64,000 nucleotides of DNA. It comes from a virus. Both the position numbers and the translations under genes were made by a program. The stretch is taken from the IMG/VR virus record IMGVR_UViG_3300032308_002078, positions 101,735 through 165,734 of that record; one strand, given 5' to 3'. Below the pieces are notes generated by a model. It had not been told where the DNA came from and did no database searches. It saw nothing but the letters and a program-made list of their open reading frames with translations. Numbering within the stretch: the stretch's first letter is position 1; each line of letters begins with the position of its first letter. Below are positions 41,952 through 50,041 of this stretch, one piece after another.

Positions 41952-43134
41952 AGAATATAAAAATACTAAAATTTTAAATATAAAAAGCAAAAAACCTTCA
42001 AACACTTTTAATGTTAATTTTGTTGATGGTGCTTTTTTAGAAGTAGTAGGTCCTTTAAAAGAAGAATATAAAGTTACTTTTACAAATACTAAAACTAATG
42101 AAATAGTTCATAATAGTGTTATTAATAATAACATGTGGACTCGTACTAGTATAAAGTATTATGTTGATTGGAAAATAGAAGTATACAATAATACATCAGG
42201 AGAAAAAGTATATGAACATATTTTTAACCCTAGAAATAAAAGAGTTTATATACATTTAGATTCAGGGGCAGTAGGTGATACTTTAGCTTGGTTTCCTTAT
42301 GCTGAAGAATTTAGAAAAAAATGGGATTGTGAGGTAATTTGTTCTACATTCCATAATGAATGGTTTAAAAAAGAATACCCAAAAATTGAGTTTATAAAAC
42401 CAGGAACAGAAGTAAATAATTTATATGCTATGTTTAACATAGGATGGTTTTATGATGGAGAAGAAATTGTAAAAAATAAAGTACCTTTTGATTTTAAAAA
42501 ACATCCTTTACAGCAAACAGCTACAGAAATTTTAGGATTAGAATATAAAGAAGTAAAACCTAAACTTGTTATATCTCGTAAAAAAACAAATATAAGAGAT
42601 AAATATGTTGTAATTGCTCCTCACGCTTCCTCTCACGCCAAATATTGGATGCATCCTAAAGGATGGCAAACTATTATTGATTATTTAAATGAAAAAGGTT
42701 ATAAAGTAGTTATGATAACAGGTGAACCTTTAGGTGATGAATGGCATGACTCAAAATTAGGAGGCACATTAACTGGTGTAATAAATAAAACAGGTTATAG
42801 TATTGATTTATCTGACAGGATGATTGATATTAGAGATGCTGAATTATTTATTGGAGTAGGCAGTGGATTAAGCTGGTTAAGTTGGTCAATAGGTACTCCA
42901 ACTATCCTAATTTCAGGGTTTAGTTACCCTTATACTGAATTTAAAGATTGTGAACGTATCTTTACTTTAGACTCTAAAGCATGTACAGGATGTTTTAATC
43001 GTCATTGGTTAAATCCAGGTGATTGGGAATGGTGTCCTGATTATAAAGATACTCCAAGACATTTTGAATGTACAAAAACTATAAAACCTGTTCAAGTAAC
43101 TGATGCAATTAATAAAATATTGAATATTTATTAA
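41932..43134 (+). CDS. TibC/Aah-type protein O-heptosyltransferase relative
   Basis: 400 residues. The first about 100 residues form a beta-rich accessory domain. The catalytic part reads GDTLAWFPYAEEFRKKW, CSTFHNEWFKKEYPKIEFIK, APHASSHAKYWMHPKGWQT, FIGVGSGLSWLSWSIGTPTI and ISGFSYPYTEF. The end carries C351-x2-C354 (CTGCFN), C368 (DWEWCP) and C380 (HFECT), matching the iron-binding Cys set of bacterial autotransporter heptosyltransferases TibC and Aah. Those enzymes O-glycosylate Ser residues in repeats of autotransporter adhesins. Here the nearest Ser/Thr-rich repeat protein is the giant fibre 4 kb upstream, plus the Ser-rich protein directly downstream. The sugar donor is unknown. Confidence 0.87.
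   Translation: MKDLLIKEYKNTKILNIKSKKPSNTFNVNFVDGAFLEVVGPLKEEYKVTFTNTKTNEIVHNSVINNNMWTRTSIKYYVDWKIEVYNNTSGEKVYEHIFNPRNKRVYIHLDSGAVGDTLAWFPYAEEFRKKWDCEVICSTFHNEWFKKEYPKIEFIKPGTEVNNLYAMFNIGWFYDGEEIVKNKVPFDFKKHPLQQTATEILGLEYKEVKPKLVISRKKTNIRDKYVVIAPHASSHAKYWMHPKGWQTIIDYLNEKGYKVVMITGEPLGDEWHDSKLGGTLTGVINKTGYSIDLSDRMIDIRDAELFIGVGSGLSWLSWSIGTPTILISGFSYPYTEFKDCERIFTLDSKACTGCFNRHWLNPGDWEWCPDYKDTPRHFECTKTIKPVQVTDAINKILNIY
43125..43132 (+). promoter_or_regulatory. TATTTATT late-type motif
   Basis: The octamer overlaps the end of the heptosyltransferase gene, 5 nt before ATG 43138. Confidence 0.4.
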
Positions 43135-43137
43135 TAA

Positions 43138-43767
43138 ATGGCAAACGTATTAAAACAAATATTTGTTTCTGGTTCAGACCAAATATCTCAAACTTATACT
43201 ATTGAATCTTGGCATGTATCACAATCGGTAGATGCTTTTACAGGAACTGCTGCTTATGATATTACATTATCTGGGTCTTTTACTTTAACAGGTTCACAAT
43301 ATGTTACAGGATCTATCTCTGCTTCATTTGGAAGTAATACAGTAGGATTTTTTGGTACAAGTTCTTGGGCTGTTTCTTCATCAAGAGCAATTAGTTCATC
43401 ATTTGCAACTAGTGCTTCTTATGCTTTAAGTTCTTCTAACGCTATTAGTGCCTCAATTTCTAACACAGCTGTTTCTTCAAACACAGTAACAGGATATTAC
43501 ATACCAAGTGGTTCTATAGTAGCTGCTGCTGGTGTTTTAAAAATATTTGCAGGAGCAGGCAAAACAAATTCTAGTGTTCCACCTACAGCTATTGTTACTG
43601 TATCACCTGTTGATTTAACAGGTAAAACATTAAATCAAAATTTATTTTTAGGAGTTGCTCCTTCACAATCAGCTACAATAAATGCTACTTTGAATAGTCC
43701 AACTTCTATTACTTTTGAAAGTGATTTACCCAATATTGATTTTACATTTATTGCTACTTATATTTAA
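43138..43767 (+). CDS. Serine-rich putative tail fibre protein
   Basis: 209 residues. The middle (about 80-115) is a Ser/Ala repeat (SSWAVSSSRAISSSFATSAS, then SYALSSSNAISAS) of the type found in phage fibres. The flanks are Thr/Gly-rich beta segments (DITLSGSFTLTGSQYVTG; TATINATLNSPTSITF style). Its position 3 nt after the TibC-like enzyme makes it a possible second glycosylation substrate, but this is inference. There is no signal peptide. Confidence 0.7.
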   Translation: MANVLKQIFVSGSDQISQTYTIESWHVSQSVDAFTGTAAYDITLSGSFTLTGSQYVTGSISASFGSNTVGFFGTSSWAVSSSRAISSSFATSASYALSSSNAISASISNTAVSSNTVTGYYIPSGSIVAAAGVLKIFAGAGKTNSSVPPTAIVTVSPVDLTGKTLNQNLFLGVAPSQSATINATLNSPTSITFESDLPNIDFTFIATYI

Positions 43768-43776
43768 AAATAACAC

Positions 43777-44028
43777 ATGGAAACTAAAGTTTTAACTCAA
43801 GAAGAATTACAATCTTTAAAAGACATTCAATCAAAAAGAGACCAAATTACTATAAATTTAGGTTATATTGAATATCAAATTCAAGAATTAGAATTACAAA
43901 AAGAAAATCTAGTTGAAGGAATCTCATCATTAAAAAATGAAGAAGTCCAAATAAGTAAAGAACTCCAATCCAAATATGGCAAAATTAATGTCAATATGGA
44001 CAATGGAGAGTTTACTATTTTAGATTAA
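43777..44028 (+). CDS. Small coiled-coil protein, paralogue of 38800 gene
   Basis: 83 residues, mostly a coiled coil (EYQIQELELQKENLVEGISS; EVQISKELQSKYGK), then KYGKINVNMDNGEFTILD. The C-terminal KYG...N...GEF pattern matches the 65-residue protein at 38800, so the pair probably arose by duplication. Together they bracket the glycosyltransferase and fibre cassette. Function unknown. Confidence 0.68.
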   Translation: METKVLTQEELQSLKDIQSKRDQITINLGYIEYQIQELELQKENLVEGISSLKNEEVQISKELQSKYGKINVNMDNGEFTILD

Positions 44029-44046
44029 TTTTGATCTTTTCTATAA

Positions 44047-44054
44047 TATTTATT
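44047..44054 (+). promoter_or_regulatory. TATTTATT late-type motif
   Basis: The octamer lies within TATAATATTTATTATA, a near-palindromic stretch, 30 nt before the sheath ATG at 44085. Confidence 0.4.
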
Positions 44055-44084
44055 ATAGAATAAAATCAATATAATTTTACAAAC

Positions 44085-45842
44085 ATGGCAGAAACATTAA
44101 TATCACCTGGCGTACTCGCATTAGAAAACGATCAGTCATTTATTACACAACAACCTGTAACTGTTGGAGCCGCTCTTATTGGCCCTACAGTAAAAGGTCC
44201 TGTAGAAATTCCTACAATCGTTACTTCATACAGCGACTACCAAAGCAAATTTGGTACTACTTTTTTAAGTGCTAGTCAAGTTTACACTTATTTTACTTCA
44301 ATCGCCGCTTTTAATTATTTTAACAACGGTGGAGAAACTTTATTAGTATCAAGAGTAGTAAGTGGAACATTTAGTTCAGCTACTACAGCTACTGGTTCTG
44401 TAACAGGTTTATTAGGTGGTGGAGTATCTATATTAAACTCAGCTTCTTTAGCTGAAGCATTAGTATTAAATACTATTTCACAAGGTACTATCATGAACAG
44501 TTCTAGTTCATTAGATAGTGGTGGATCATTAGCTGCTTCAGGTTCTGCTAATAACATCAGATGGCAAATTGCTAACCAAGATACTTCTCAAGGTACTTTT
44601 AGTTTATTTATTCGTCAAGGTGATGATACTACAAGTAATCCTATCATATTAGAATCTTGGACTAACTTATCAATGGATCCAACAGCTCCTAACTTTGTAT
44701 CTAGAATAATTGGTAACCAAGTTAGAACTTATAATTCTGTTGATAATCAAATCTCAATAACTGGTGATTATCCTAATAATTCAAGATATGTTTATGTATC
44801 AAGTGTAAAAACTCCTACTCCATTCTATTTTGATAATAATGGTTTAGCTAAATCTACATTAACTGGTTCATTACCTGCTAACGCAAGTGGTTCATTTGTA
44901 GGCGCTGCTGGTAATTTGTTTGGTGCTGGAGCTGATTACTACAACAATATTGATGTTGCTTCAACCAATACTCAAGGATTAACAGGTAGTGATTATGCTA
45001 ACATGATTAGTTTATTAGCTAATGTTGATGATTATAGATACAATGTATTGTTAACTCCTGGCTTGTTTGCTAACACAGCTACTATTGGTGCTTCTCAAGT
45101 AACAACAGCAATTAGCAATACTGCAAACAGAGGAGATGCTATTTATGTTCCTGATTTAGTACCTTTTAGCTCAAGTGTAAATGATGTAACTACAGCGGCA
45201 AATGCTAAAAATAGTTCATATGCTGCTTCATACTGGCCTTGGGTTCAAACAGTTGATCCTGATTCTGCTCAATTAGTTTGGGTTCCTGCTTCAGTAATGG
45301 TAGGCGGAGTTTATGCTTACAATGATTCAGTTTCTGAACCTTGGTTTGCTCCTGCAGGTATTAACAGAGGTGGATTAAGCAGTGTAGTAAGAGCTGAAAA
45401 GAAATTAACTCAATCTCAAAGAGACACTTTATACACAAATAAAGTTAACCCAATTGCTACTTTCCCTGGAACTGGAGTTGTAGTTTATGGTCAAAAAACA
45501 TTACAAACTAAATCAAGCGCTTTGGATCGTGTAAACGTTCGTCGTTTGTTGATTGCTCTTAAATCTTATATTTCTCAAGTAGCTCAAAACTTGGTGTTCG
45601 AACAAAATACAATTGCAACTCGTACAAGTTTCTTGAACCAAGTTAACCCATACTTAGAATCAGTTCAACAACGTCAAGGTTTATATGCTTTCAAAGTAGT
45701 AATGGATGATTCTAATAACACTCCTGATGTAATTGATAGAAACCAATTAGTAGGTCAAATTTATTTGCAACCAACTAAGACAGCTGAATTCATTTACTTG
45801 GACTTCAACATCTTACCTACTGGAGCAACTTTTCCAGCGTAA
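44085..45842 (+). CDS. gp18: Tail sheath protein (gp18-like)
   Basis: 585 residues. The N-terminal ISPGVLALENDQSFITQQPV and GAALIGPTVKGPVEIPTIVT are the classical contractile-sheath start. The C-terminal about 150 residues (LTQSQRDTLYTNKVNPIATF; VRRLLIALKSYISQVAQNLV; QLVGQIYLQPTKTAEFIYLD) form the conserved domain that packs against the tube. The sheath contracts on host binding to drive the tube through the envelope. The middle is a Ser/Gly-rich surface insertion. It is followed by the tube gene, as in T4. Confidence 0.95.
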   Translation: MAETLISPGVLALENDQSFITQQPVTVGAALIGPTVKGPVEIPTIVTSYSDYQSKFGTTFLSASQVYTYFTSIAAFNYFNNGGETLLVSRVVSGTFSSATTATGSVTGLLGGGVSILNSASLAEALVLNTISQGTIMNSSSSLDSGGSLAASGSANNIRWQIANQDTSQGTFSLFIRQGDDTTSNPIILESWTNLSMDPTAPNFVSRIIGNQVRTYNSVDNQISITGDYPNNSRYVYVSSVKTPTPFYFDNNGLAKSTLTGSLPANASGSFVGAAGNLFGAGADYYNNIDVASTNTQGLTGSDYANMISLLANVDDYRYNVLLTPGLFANTATIGASQVTTAISNTANRGDAIYVPDLVPFSSSVNDVTTAANAKNSSYAASYWPWVQTVDPDSAQLVWVPASVMVGGVYAYNDSVSEPWFAPAGINRGGLSSVVRAEKKLTQSQRDTLYTNKVNPIATFPGTGVVVYGQKTLQTKSSALDRVNVRRLLIALKSYISQVAQNLVFEQNTIATRTSFLNQVNPYLESVQQRQGLYAFKVVMDDSNNTPDVIDRNQLVGQIYLQPTKTAEFIYLDFNILPTGATFPA

Positions 45843-45858
45843 TTTTTTAAAAACAGAA

Positions 45859-45866
45859 TATTTATA
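45859..45866 (+). promoter_or_regulatory. TATTTATA late-type motif
   Basis: Exact octamer, 22 nt before the tube ATG at 45889, in an A-rich gap. Confidence 0.5.
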
Positions 45867-45888
45867 ACAAAACAAATAAATAAATAAA

Positions 45889-46377
45889 ATGGCAGTATTA
45901 GATCCAAACGAAATATTTTTCACAGCCTTTGAACCAAAACAGGCTAACCGATTCATTATGTATATTGACGGTATACCTGCGTATGAGATTAAAGGTGTTG
46001 GTGCTGTAAACTTAACTCAAGGTACTGTACCTTTAAATCATATAAACGTTCAACGCTTTGTTAAAGGTAAAACTACTTGGGGGCCTATTCAGTTCACATT
46101 ATTTGACCCTATTACTCCTTCAGGAGCTCAGGCAGTAATGGAATGGGTACGTTTACATCACGAATCAGTAACAGGACGTGATGGTTACAGTGATTTCTAT
46201 AAGAAAGACTTAACATTTGATGTATTAGGACCTGTAGGTGATATTGTATCAGAATGGATTATTAAAGGTGCATTAATTACAGATGCTAACTTTGGCGATT
46301 ATAACTGGGATACTGTAGATACAGCTATTAACATTACAATGACCGTTCAACCAGATTACTGTGTGTTGAATTTTTAA
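45889..46377 (+). CDS. gp19: Tail tube protein (gp19-like)
   Basis: 162 residues, matching T4 gp19 (163). KQANRFIMYIDGIPAYEIKG, VKGKTTWGPIQFTLFDPITP and EWVRLHHESVTGRDGYSDFY are characteristic. The tube is the inner conduit built as stacked hexamers on the baseplate. It ends before a terminator and lies immediately downstream of the sheath gene. Confidence 0.95.
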   Translation: MAVLDPNEIFFTAFEPKQANRFIMYIDGIPAYEIKGVGAVNLTQGTVPLNHINVQRFVKGKTTWGPIQFTLFDPITPSGAQAVMEWVRLHHESVTGRDGYSDFYKKDLTFDVLGPVGDIVSEWIIKGALITDANFGDYNWDTVDTAINITMTVQPDYCVLNF

Positions 46378-46396
46378 TAAAATTACAATTACTATT

Positions 46397-46431
46397 GAAG
46401 GAGCTCGCATTTTTTGCGAGCTTCTTTTTTT
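46397..46431 (+). terminator. Rho-independent terminator after tail tube gene
   Basis: Stem AGCTCGCA / TGCGAGCT with a loop of T residues, followed by a T-rich tail. It separates sheath-tube from the gp26-tape measure genes, and a late-type motif follows at once. Confidence 0.9.
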
Positions 46432-46437
46432 CTATAA

Positions 46438-46445
46438 TATTTATA
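46438..46445 (+). promoter_or_regulatory. TATTTATA late-type motif
   Basis: Exact octamer directly after the terminator's T tail, 13 nt before ATG 46459. A terminator immediately followed by this motif supports a promoter reading. Confidence 0.6.
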
Positions 46446-46458
46446 ACAAAATAAGTTT

Positions 46459-47190
46459 ATGAGCGAATTTAAGTTTCCGACAGAAGTTGTAGAATTACCC
46501 TCAAAAGGTTTAGTCTATCCCCCAGACCACATTTTAAGAAGCGGCAAGGTTGAAATGAAATACATGACCGCTAAAGAAGAAGACATTTTATCAAACCAAA
46601 ACTTTATTTCAAAAGGTATTGTGTTAGATAAGTTGTTAGAATCATTAACTCTAGGTAAATTTGATATTAAAGACCTAATAACTGGAGATAAAAATGCTAT
46701 TTTAGTAGCATCTCGTGTTTTAGGCTATGGTAAAGATTATTCCTTTTTTTATGATGGAACAGAATATAATGTTGATTTAAGCAAGTTAGAAAATAAACCA
46801 TTTAGTGACTCTTTAATATCTAATAAAGGTACATTTTATTTTACCCTCCCTAATTCAGGAACATTAGTTGAATTTAAACTTTTAAATGAAAAAGATGAAG
46901 AAAAAATTAAACAAGAAATTGAAGGTTTAAAAAAGATCAATAAAGATTCATCTACAGATGTGACAACAAGATTAAAATATCAAATTGTTTCTATTGATGG
47001 TAAAGAAGATAAAACATCTATTAAAGATTTTATTGATAATTATTTGTTAGCTTCAGATTCACGAGCTTTAAGAGCATATATTAAACTAGTATCCCCAGAT
47101 GTTGACTTAGTAGCTAAAGTAATGATTAATGATGTTGAGGAGGACATCGACATTCCTATTAATCTTAACTTTTTTTGGCCTGACATTTAA
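46459..47190 (+). CDS. gp26: Baseplate hub chaperone / tail assembly protein (gp26-like)
   Basis: 243 residues. FPTEVVELPSKGLVYPPDHI, the YMTAKEEDILSNQNFISKGI segment with a DKLLE follow-on, and LITGDKNAILVASRVLGYGK match the Pfam T4_baseplate (gp26-like) family. The end, INLNFFWPDI, has the family's conserved FFWP. It is probably a chaperone for hub or tape-measure assembly. A second open frame starts inside its 3' end and continues past its stop; a run of seven T at 47170-47176 lies at the junction. It directly precedes the tape-measure gene, the usual place of tail assembly chaperones. Confidence 0.85.
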   Translation: MSEFKFPTEVVELPSKGLVYPPDHILRSGKVEMKYMTAKEEDILSNQNFISKGIVLDKLLESLTLGKFDIKDLITGDKNAILVASRVLGYGKDYSFFYDGTEYNVDLSKLENKPFSDSLISNKGTFYFTLPNSGTLVEFKLLNEKDEEKIKQEIEGLKKINKDSSTDVTTRLKYQIVSIDGKEDKTSIKDFIDNYLLASDSRALRAYIKLVSPDVDLVAKVMINDVEEDIDIPINLNFFWPDI

Positions 47191-47455
47191 TAATTCTTCT
47201 GAATTTAGATTAGCTATTTTTAATCAAATCCATGAAATAGTATTCCATGGTCAAGGTGGTTATAGTTATGATGTAATTTATAACATGCCTATTTGGTTAA
47301 GAAATTATACTTTTCAAAAATTAAAAGATTGGTATCATCAAAAGAATAAAAATCCAAATGAAGACAGTTGGACTAAAGGCAGTGTAAAAGAAGAAGCTTC
47401 TAAAAATAAACAAGTACAAGTACCTACATATGTTACAAAGGCATCTAAAAAATGA
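47129..47455 (+). CDS. gp26-adjacent downstream frame, possibly a +1 frameshift product
   Basis: 108 residues if started at ATG 47129. The first about 17 residues are translated from the gp26 coding region in another frame and look non-native. The conserved-looking part begins after the overlap (EFRLAIFNQIHEIVFHGQGG, then YDVIYNMPIWLRNYTFQKLK). This segment resembles small proteins that follow gp26 in marine T4-like phages, and may correspond to gp51 in role. No other ATG lies near the true start. Reading through by a +1 shift at TTT-TTT-T (47170-47176) would fuse it to gp26. Alternatively it initiates at 47129 or a non-ATG codon. Confidence 0.65.
   Translation: MMLRRTSTFLLILTFFGLTFNNSSEFRLAIFNQIHEIVFHGQGGYSYDVIYNMPIWLRNYTFQKLKDWYHQKNKNPNEDSWTKGSVKEEASKNKQVQVPTYVTKASKK
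47170..47176 (+). other. Candidate +1 frameshift site (T7 run)
   Basis: Seven T in the frame TTT-TTT-TGG, five codons before the gp26 stop. Skipping one base keeps both tRNAs paired with TTT and enters the downstream frame. It is also a place where an assembly error could hide. Confidence 0.5.
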
Positions 47456-47465
47456 TGCCTTTTAA

Positions 47466-47473
47466 TATTTATA
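47466..47473 (+). promoter_or_regulatory. TATTTATA late-type motif
   Basis: Exact octamer, 4 nt before the tape-measure ATG at 47478. Confidence 0.5.
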
Positions 47474-47477
47474 ATAT

Positions 47478-49775
47478 ATGGCTAAAAAACCTGTAGACCC
47501 AAAAATTCAAGCTAGAGAAACAGCAGAAATTGTTGAAGACGCTTTCCGTAATGTATCTTCTGAAATAGGAAAAATATTTTCAAAAGCTTTAGATCAAACT
47601 GAATCTTTTGCTAAAACATTACAAAAAGATGTTACAGGAACTTTAAACTCTTTAGCTAAAACTTCTACAGTGATTGAAGAAGTTTTAAGTAAACAAAAAT
47701 TAGGCCAATTAAAACTGGCTGATATTGAAAAAATTAAAGAACAAAGAGCAATAAAACTAAAAGCAATTCAGCTTCAGTTTAATATAGCTCAAAAAAATGC
47801 TGTTGGAGGTTCAATTGAACAAATAAAGTTAGCTAAAGATTTAGAAAAACAAATAAATGAAGCTAAAATTGCTGAAGAAGAACTTAATGAAGAATTAAAT
47901 AAATTTGGAAAACAAGCTGATAAAAACAATAAAAAATTAGGTATTACTGGTGCTGTATTAAAAGGTTTTACTAAGATCCCAATTTTAGGAGGATTAATTG
48001 ATTCTGAAAAAGTTTTAGCTAGAATACAAAAGAAAACAGCTGAAGAAGGATCTACTAAATTTGGAGTGTTTAAAGAAGGAGTTAAAGGTGTTGGATCATC
48101 TATAAAAGACAACATAATGGATCCAGTAGCTGGTTTTTCTATCCTAACCAAAGTAATTCAGTTTTTCATTGATGCTATGTTTGCAGCTGATAAACGAGTT
48201 ACAGATATAACTAAAAATTTAAGTATTAGTAAAGATAATGCTAGAGGTTTATATGATAATATAAAAAATACTAAAACAGATTTAGATACTGCCTATAAAA
48301 CAACAGCTAATTTATCTGAAGCATTTAATGATATATCCCAACTTACAGGGTTTGCTGCTATAGCTACAAATAACCAACTTGAAACTCAAATTGTTTTAAC
48401 TAAACAATTAGGTCAATCTAAAGAAGAAGCTTTAGGACTTCAAGAAATATTTGCTGTAAATAATATTGAAGCAGATAAAGGTGTAGATATTGTTTATGAT
48501 CAAATAGCTGCCTTTGGAAATCAAAATAAAATAGTAGCTGATGGTAGAAAAATCCTTACTGAAGTAAGTAAAACTAGCAAACTAATCCAATTAAATTTTA
48601 AAGGAAATACTCCAGAATTAGTAAAAACTGTTTTAGAAGCTAAAAAATTAGGTTTAACTTTAGATCAAGTTAATAAAACTGCTAGCTCTTTACTTAATTT
48701 TGAACAATCTATTAGTGATGAATTAAATGCTGAATTATTACTTGGTCAAGATATTAATTTAGACAAAGCTAGAGAATATGCTTTAACTAATGATATAGCA
48801 GGACTTACAAAAGAAATAGCTAAACAAGGTATCACTGCTGAAAAATTTTCTAAACTAAATCGTATTCAACAAGAAGCTATAGCTAAAGTATTTGGTATGC
48901 AAGCTGAAGAATTAGCGGATAGTTTGTATAAACAAGAAGTAATTAATAAAGTAGCAGGTGATGAAACTAAAAATTTAAGAGAACAAGCGGCTCTTTTAAG
49001 ACAAAAAGGAGATTTAACAGGTGCTATTAATTTAGAAAATCAAGCAGCCGCTATTGAAGAAGGTATTCTTAAAGGAAAAAATCTTCAAGAAGCTCAAAAA
49101 TCAGTAGAAGCTCAAGAAAAATTTAATTTAGCTCTTGAACGAGCAAAAGATTTATTTGCTGATATGGTAAATGGAGAATTAATAGAAAAATTAATCTCAT
49201 ACATTGATAGATTAGTTGGAAGTTTAGAAACCGGAAAAAGTTTATTTAACACTTTAGTATTTGGTCCAGCTTCTGAAGGTGAAATTGCTCAATCTAGAAA
49301 ATCATCCTTAGAAGAAAAATTAAAAACTACTTCTGATAAAAATGAAAAAGAAAAATTACAATTAAAGATAGCAGAACAAGAAGGAATAATAAAAAAAGAA
49401 AAATTAAATGATATTAAATCACAGTTAGATAATGATTATAAAATTAAAAAAAGTAATTTTATAGAAGGCATTTATGATACTTTTGAAGAATCACCTGGTG
49501 GAAAATCATTATTAAAAAAATATGAAACTGAAGGTCTTACCCCTCCAAAATTAGCAGAGGGTGGTATAATCCCCTCAGGCTATCCTAATGATACATACCG
49601 TGCTCAACTTAGCTCAGGAGAAGCAGTAATACCTTTAAATCAACTTATGGCTAAACTTGATGCTATTGCCGCTTCAAATAATAGATCAACACCTAAAATA
49701 TATTTAGGAACAACAGAATTAAACACAGCAACAGCAATGAATACCTATGCTTTAAATGAAGGTGTTACAAGTTAA
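47478..49775 (+). CDS. Tape measure protein
   Basis: 765 residues, mostly long helices (residues 1-150 and 470-640) around hydrophobic stretches (KGFTKIPILGGLIDSEKVLA; PVAGFSILTKVIQFFIDAMF). The C-terminal LAEGGIIPSGYPNDTYRAQL, followed by SSGEAVIPLNQL, is a hallmark of phage tape-measure C-termini. Its length sets tail length; it may also aid DNA entry through the membrane. Position after the gp26-like pair and before baseplate genes fits. It is longer than T4 gp29 (590), consistent with a longer tail. Confidence 0.88.
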   Translation: MAKKPVDPKIQARETAEIVEDAFRNVSSEIGKIFSKALDQTESFAKTLQKDVTGTLNSLAKTSTVIEEVLSKQKLGQLKLADIEKIKEQRAIKLKAIQLQFNIAQKNAVGGSIEQIKLAKDLEKQINEAKIAEEELNEELNKFGKQADKNNKKLGITGAVLKGFTKIPILGGLIDSEKVLARIQKKTAEEGSTKFGVFKEGVKGVGSSIKDNIMDPVAGFSILTKVIQFFIDAMFAADKRVTDITKNLSISKDNARGLYDNIKNTKTDLDTAYKTTANLSEAFNDISQLTGFAAIATNNQLETQIVLTKQLGQSKEEALGLQEIFAVNNIEADKGVDIVYDQIAAFGNQNKIVADGRKILTEVSKTSKLIQLNFKGNTPELVKTVLEAKKLGLTLDQVNKTASSLLNFEQSISDELNAELLLGQDINLDKAREYALTNDIAGLTKEIAKQGITAEKFSKLNRIQQEAIAKVFGMQAEELADSLYKQEVINKVAGDETKNLREQAALLRQKGDLTGAINLENQAAAIEEGILKGKNLQEAQKSVEAQEKFNLALERAKDLFADMVNGELIEKLISYIDRLVGSLETGKSLFNTLVFGPASEGEIAQSRKSSLEEKLKTTSDKNEKEKLQLKIAEQEGIIKKEKLNDIKSQLDNDYKIKKSNFIEGIYDTFEESPGGKSLLKKYETEGLTPPKLAEGGIIPSGYPNDTYRAQLSSGEAVIPLNQLMAKLDAIAASNNRSTPKIYLGTTELNTATAMNTYALNEGVTS

Positions 49776-49795
49776 TATGTATAATAAATCAGAAT

Positions 49796-50041
49796 ATGAA
49801 TCTTTTAGATAAATTACAAACACAAGGATCAACATTAACTAATGTTGATGGTGGTACCCCTAAAAAATATAGTGGAACTTCTAATTATGTTAATAGTTTA
49901 AAAACATCTCAATTAGATTTAGATGGAAAAAAACCATTAGAATATGATAAAGTTTCTAGTTATCAAGAAGGTTTAGCTAAATCACAATTAGATTTAGATG
50001 GTAGAACTCCTAACAAATATTTAGATAATCCTCCTCGTTAA
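49796..50041 (+). CDS. Small protein with three LDxDGxxPxxY repeats
   Basis: 81 residues. Three tandem units are visible: STLTNVDGGTPKKY, SQLDLDGKKPLEY and SQLDLDGRTPNKY. The N-terminus MNLLDKLQTQGSTLT resembles short phage proteins with 'LL..LQ.QGS.L...DG.TP' text found near baseplate genes. The repeats may bind partner subunits in series. The stop overlaps the start of the next gene by one base. Function unknown. Confidence 0.72.
   Translation: MNLLDKLQTQGSTLTNVDGGTPKKYSGTSNYVNSLKTSQLDLDGKKPLEYDKVSSYQEGLAKSQLDLDGRTPNKYLDNPPR

Noticed and set aside
43777-44028. Phage antitoxin or DNA-binding regulator.
   Set aside because: It has no HTH or ribbon motif; the coiled-coil and KYG-GEF end only support a paralogue call.
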